A stretch of DNA of 64,000 nucleotides, from positions 45,348,632-45,412,631 of the forward strand of contig CM055112.1 of the NCBI GenBank assembly GCA_029204225.1. The letters are read 5' to 3'. This document shows, piece after piece, positions 59,540-64,000 of the stretch. The translations under genes and the position numbers were made by a program. The stretch is from Diphasiastrum complanatum. Lineage: Eukaryota > Streptophyta > Lycopodiopsida > Lycopodiales > Lycopodiaceae. Every line of letters starts with the position of its first letter. The first letter of the stretch is position 1. The notes beneath the pieces were generated by a model that was given only the letters and a program-made list of their open reading frames with translations, did not search any database and had not been told where the DNA came from.

Positions 59540-60112
59540 GAAGGAAAACAAAAGTTGATCCATATTTCTCAACAAAGATACATTCATAATGTCTTAATCA
59601 GATATAATTTGATGAATTGCAAACTAGCTCTATCACCAATGGATCGAGGACTCAAGATGTCAAAGGACCAGTGTCCCTGAACAATCGAAGAGAAGGAGCA
59701 GATTCGTGAGTATCCTTATCATTCAATAATATGATCTCTTACGTATGCAATGATCTGAACCAGACCAGACATAGCTTTTGCAATCAGTTCCTTAAGTCAG
59801 TTTATGACCAATCTTGGTATAGCACATTGGAAGGCTCTTATCAGAGTCGTGAGATATCTTCGAGCTACTATGGACTTTTTCATTTGTTATGGAGCAGTCG
59901 ACAACGACAAACTCAATTTTCTCAGTGTTTATTCAGATGCAAGTTGGGCAGGAGATGTAGACACTCGTAAATCCACTTCTAGATTTACATTCATCCTCAA
60001 CAATGGTCCCATTTCATGGAATAGTCGCAAGCAAACTTCGATAGCTCTATCTTCCACTGAATCAGAGTATATCGTAGCCTCTCAAGCTACAAAGGAAGCA
60101 GTATGGTGTGAC
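59540..60112 (+). mobile_element. Ty1/copia RT end and RNase H, family A
   Basis: Pieces of the RT end (IRYNLMNCKLALSPMD, then TRPDIAFAISSLSQFM after one shift) are followed by a long open RNase H from 59804. It reads RYLRATMDFFICYGAVD, DASWAGDVDTRKSTSRFTFI and SSTESEYIVASQATKEAVW. The copia text stops abruptly after AVW at 60112 and foreign sequence follows in the same frame. Confidence 0.9.
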
Positions 60113-60244
60113 CGTGTTGGGTGGTTTTATTGTCATCTTATGATATGTATGGGAATTTTTGTTGACGGGTTCAAGATTCAAAAGTGCACTTTCCCTCCAA
60201 TTTTCATTTGATCAAAAGGCTACATAAGAAGGGGACCACTATCA

Positions 60245-60313
60245 ATGCCTTCACTCCGCTTCCTTCTTCTCCTCCTCATCTTCTTCTTCCTCATGCTGGC
60301 TTATGCATGGTAG
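60245..60313 (+). CDS. 22-codon leader-peptide-like mini-ORF
   Basis: MPSLRFLLLLLIFFFLMLAY followed by AW and a stop. It is a perfect secretory signal-peptide shape without a cargo. It lies just after the abrupt end of the copia RNase H, in sequence that does not look like copia. It could be the first exon of a captured secreted-protein gene (a GGTATG donor-like site follows at 60355), or chance in CT-rich DNA. Confidence 0.25.
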   Translation: MPSLRFLLLLLIFFFLMLAYAW

Positions 60314-61989
60314 CAACCATCTACGGCTCTTTGATCAGCACGATCACACGTAACGGTATGCCTTTTTATCTATCGCTTTTCATGTCTGATAGCATATGAA
60401 AGAAATGCTTCTGTGGACTGTGTGTAGAACGTAAACTATGGCATAAGAAGGGTGCTTGACCGCGATCCAATACCTTCTGATATAATAACTTAGATGATGT
60501 ATGCTTTCCATTTATTTCAAAAGCAAGTATAGGCTGCAAATTGCGATGGACTGCTCTTTTGACAAAGCTTGATTGATGTGGGCCTTTTACATAAAGTATA
60601 TGATATTGATGTGATGTATCTACAAGTTGATCATGCATTGACAGCGCACTTCTGCCTCATGCATTCATGTACATAAGATAATGCTTGATAGTTATGCTTA
60701 ACGGATCACCAACACACTCACTAGAACAACGATTACATTGCCTTCACAACACTTGATTTATTGAACAGTTGTGTATACATCCATGAGGCACCTTCATCGC
60801 TAAAAGGACAACGATGATAGCACTATGGTTTACGTAGGAGTCTGCCACTTCTCAATGATAATGTTGGTACATAGCTGGTTGACAGTGAATTACTGCCTTC
60901 TGTGTGTTATTAAAATCAACATTTCAGCTGTTATTTTACACCATCAATATCATGTGAGGAATAGTAACCACAAAATAATTGACAAAATATGGGAGAAACA
61001 TATAGCTACCCAAGGTTCAAATCATGTGCATCGAGCACATTCCAATACTATTTGTAAGGGTATTGTCATTGCATAACATAATGTGTTGAGATTGATTCAA
61101 TGCTAGATAATAGACTTGTTGTCATTGTAGAGGCATTGTGGTTGTGCATGGTACTGTGTTGTGATTGATGTGGTAACTCTAATTTTTACTAAAGGAATCA
61201 ATTATATTATAACTTTCTACAAATCTACAAGTACTGGGAAAGACAAATTAGAAAGTAAAAGCTCTTACTAGCTTTCACATTCTAAAAAAGTCAAAGAATA
61301 CAATCAAATGTGTCATTCCAATTTAACCAAATGTTATGAAAAGAATTATTTAGGTGGTCTTCCAAGTGCTTTTATTTCCATGGGAAAAAGAGAAATTTGG
61401 TTGATTTTTAGGGGCTAAAGGTCTAGTATGGAAACTTAGTATGTAAATGAATACAAATGACATCTTTCTAGTATTGCAAGTGGCACTTCAAGAACAAATG
61501 TTGTATCGTTTCCTCATGGATATTACAATATGAATAGAGTTTGTTGCAAACATTATCAAAATAGTTGGATTTGATAGGTATAGCTTGATTGAAACAGTCT
61601 CAAGGCAAAAATATAGAATTAGATGGATTTAAAAAATAATACACATATAGACACTAAAAATTTTAGTATACATTTATTGTAGAGAATACTTTTTTTGTGA
61701 TGTGCCTAAAGTAATCAAATCCAAATCACCAATGTTAATTATCATTTCTAAGATTTTAACCTAAAATTTTTTGATGACGGTGCCATTACTACCATGAATA
61801 ATATATCTGGGGTGGTTTAAAAGATATGCTCTAGCCTCGAAATCTAACCATGGAAAACTACATACTGAGACATGCTCTGGTCCTAAAATTTGGCCTTGGT
61901 AAAGGCGCACCAGTTATCTTTTGATATCAAACATTAGGTACTTTTCACAATATCATATTCTTCAATTTATGGTATCAAATCACAACCAA
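60314..61989. other. spacer without recognised genes
   Basis: AT-rich sequence with no domain, LTR or repeat that I can assign. Confidence 0.4.
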
Positions 61990-62463
61990 AAAGTATTGTA
62001 GTTAGCTCTCTATCAAGCTTTCAAGCTTGAACTCTCTTGAGCATTCTAGCTCAGTCTTTTAGAGATTTATTTTAGAGTTGCTATTGCGCTACTGCTTATC
62101 AGCAGAGTCGCTTATTTCGGACTTATTCTCCGTTACTCAGAGATAGCTTTAGAGTGCGTGGTTTCTATCCGCTATTGTTTTGTGCTCATTAGCATCTGAT
62201 CTTGTTTTTCTGAATTTTTTCTTATTGCGTTCAGTTTGTGTCAGAATGCATGCATCTCTGTATTGCTTTTGTAACTAGTAGAAATTGTCTGAGAATTCAA
62301 TACTTTATGTTTGGCTATGTAACCACTTAGTATCTAGCGAAAGTTAGTTGCTAAAGATTGGACGTGATTCCCATCACTACTGCTTTGTTCAATTTTTGAT
62401 AGGCGTAATCATGCATTGGAAGTAGGAAGTTTCCACTATTCCATTACTCACCTATTTTTGACA
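61990..62463 (+). repeat. copia family A LTR, third copy, 5' truncated
   Basis: Matches the R/U5 part of the LTR at 24256-25211 (GAGCATTCTAGCTCAG, TTATTGCGTTCAG, AGTTAGTTGCTA and CGTGATT...ATCACTA). The U3 part with the TATA box is missing on the left. It ends TTGACA before a primer site. Confidence 0.8.
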
Positions 62464-63130
62464 TGGTATCAGAAGATACTATCATAGTATCAGTGCTAGA
62501 TCACTACTTCTTTATCTGAACCATCACGGTATCAGACTTCTGATCTCTATCAGGGCCTAATATTATTTTGATATCAAAGCGAAAAGCTCTAATACTTGAT
62601 ATCTCTTGCGATATCATATTCTTCAGTTTATTTCATCCTTTCAGTATCAGAGAATTGATTTTCTGTTGTTGGCATCACTACATCTTAGCGTCATCGATAC
62701 AATCGACAACAGACTAAGTTCTAGATGGATTCTCAAAGTAAAGTTAGTCTTATCACAGATAAGCTGAATGGATCCAATTATCATTTGTGGAAATTTAAGA
62801 TGAAGACCTTGCTAATCGCCAACGAGTTATGGGATGTTGTTACATGTATCGAAGTGAAACTTGAAGACGACACAAAAGACTCAAAATGAAAATCGAAGGA
62901 TGGTAAAGCTTTCGCGCTTATTATCCTCAATATATCAGATACTCAATTTGGCCACATAGCTGAAGCTAAAACTTCGAAATATAAGATCCTTGCACTCGGC
63001 AAGAGGCATGGATACTTATATAGATTGGCACATTGTTATTCAGATTCTAGTCAAGCCTTGAAAACCTCTGTTCTTGTCAATAAAACTTTACTCTGGCATC
63101 ATCGCTTAGGACACTTGAATAATGCATCTG
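62464..63130 (+). mobile_element. copia family A primer site, gag start and gag-pre-integrase, internally deleted
   Basis: TGGTATCAGAAG primer site at 62464, then gag from 62724 (MDSQSKVSLITDKLNGSNYH, then [16 protein letters not shown]) with a stop at 62887. The text continues with GKAFALIILNISDTQFGHI, then jumps at about 62978 to LALGKRHGYLYRLAHCY and LLWHHRLGHLNNASV, the gag-pre-integrase domain. Most of gag and the protease have been lost by an internal deletion. Confidence 0.87.
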
Positions 63131-63541
63131 TATTCATTAGGGGAAATATGGGATCAAAATGGGCCCTCTAAGAAATTTCACTTTAGAGAGAGGTTACGTA
63201 GAGAGAGAATGTAAACCGGTAACTTCTGGTCGTCATTTTTCGAGTTTCCGGCCTTGCCCAACGTTTAACTAGTATGGTTAACTTCAGACACTAGTTAGTT
63301 TAGCATGAGATGTAATAACTTCTCTTCATGCTCGTTCCAAAATTCGGGACTAGAGCTTTAAGACTGAAAATTTTGGTGTGCTCAATGCAAAAACTGAAGC
63401 ACAAGAGGCAAAACTTTTGAAATCACTCTATGCTTATAGTGAAATATAAGGCGGGACGATTTTTCAATGCGACATAAACATTACAAAAGTAAGGAATGCT
63501 AGATCTATTCATATTGATTTACTGTAGGTAGATTCATTTAC
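63131..63541. other. spacer, nothing recognised
   Basis: No gene seen. The copia text stops at about 63130. Confidence 0.35.
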
Positions 63542-63865
63542 ATGATTGTAGATTTAACAATGGCAATGTTCCATTTGCATGTTGCTCTTCCGATGGAATG
63601 CACTCCAATTATTAAGAAAAATACGAAAGTTGTAGAGAATGTTGCAGCAATAGTTAGAGAATTGAGAATGAATAATCATATGAAAATATATTTGTGGGTG
63701 GATGGATCAATTTATCCTAATGATCCAACTACCAATTTGTGTCCCGATTTTAAGTCCGTAACTCATCTTCTCAGATATGTATGTGAAGGAAATAGCGGGT
63801 TACTTGGATATTGTCAAACGTCCAAATTTTGGGTAGTTTTTCATCATATAGAATCAGATTCCTGA
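63542..63865 (+). CDS. 107-residue open frame of unknown function
   Basis: An open frame with non-repetitive composition: VDLTMAMFHLHVALPMECTP, KVVENVAAIVRELRMNNHMK, IYLWVDGSIYPNDPTTNLCP, then SGLLGYCQTSKFWVVFHH. It reads like part of a folded protein. No domain is recognised, no signal peptide is seen, and neither splice sites nor neighbours define it. It could be an exon or a transposon-derived piece. Confidence 0.35.
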   Translation: MIVDLTMAMFHLHVALPMECTPIIKKNTKVVENVAAIVRELRMNNHMKIYLWVDGSIYPNDPTTNLCPDFKSVTHLLRYVCEGNSGLLGYCQTSKFWVVFHHIESDS

Positions 63866-63956
63866 AAAGTGGAATAGAGCTAGCAGATCTAATCTGAGAT
63901 AGTTTTTGGAAAAATCTATATCCAATCACATTATCAATTTGATCTAAATTGGTAAG

Positions 63957-64000
63957 ATGGCTGCCCCTGGAGCTGCTCCTGGAGGTGCTCCATAGGAGGT
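63957..64000 (+). other. possible start of a further gene at the window edge
   Basis: AAG ATG GCT is a good plant start context, followed by Ala/Pro/Gly codons (MAAPGAAPGGAP). An in-frame TAG follows at 63993, so either this is not coding or it needs a splice that is not visible. The window ends here. Confidence 0.15.

Overview
This window looks like nuclear DNA of a land plant with a large, repeat-rich genome. A plant-type gene with GT-AG introns of up to 10.5 kb is filled with decayed Ty1/copia, Ty3/gypsy, LINE, Penelope-like, hAT and HUH-endonuclease elements and with very long (GA)n/(CT)n tracts. Giant introns together with Penelope-like and HUH-type elements suggest a fern or gymnosperm more than a compact flowering-plant genome. 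That is inference; no ribosomal, plastid or tRNA marker was seen.

Layout. Bases 1-18240 are a graveyard of elements: copia integrase; gypsy pieces in both orientations; a copia RNase H gene split by a 0.77 kb insertion; a 1.65 kb gypsy RNase H-integrase block; an unknown decayed reading frame (about 6.9-8.28 kb); an array of GC-rich perfect-palindrome repeats (8.3-9.0 kb); a 356 bp GA tract; a Penelope-like reverse transcriptase on the minus strand (9.57-12.2 kb); and a copia RT-RNase H block (13.1-14.3 kb). Bases 18837-55891 hold one apparently intact host gene on the minus strand. I assembled 13 exons, all with GT-AG introns and compatible phases, into a predicted 557-residue polytopic membrane protein of the major facilitator type, resembling Npt/ATP-ADP-translocase-like transporters. 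Its introns carry nearly all other elements between 19 and 55 kb. Downstream in window coordinates (56-64 kb, upstream of the gene's start) lie further copia pieces with LTRs, primer-binding sites and gag fragments.

The most unusual content is in intron 2 (38148-48653). On the plus strand there is a Rep-like HUH endonuclease gene (44458-45395) with an AT-hook, an HLHFQ motif and a YCLKD motif, broken by one frameshift. It is flanked by a 1.6 kb field of CACGTGGCAAGCC-type palindromic repeats. A related repeat copy on its left is split by a LINE-type element that carries only ORF1. Comparison with unsplit copies of the repeat shows that this element landed inside a GA tract. Three non-LTR retroelement copies in the window have (TC)n next to them on their sense strand, which suggests insertion preference for (TC)n microsatellites.

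Only the transporter gene looks functional. All transposon reading frames carry stops, frameshifts or truncations. Exon boundaries and family names come from reading the sequence and from knowledge of conserved motifs, not from database searches.
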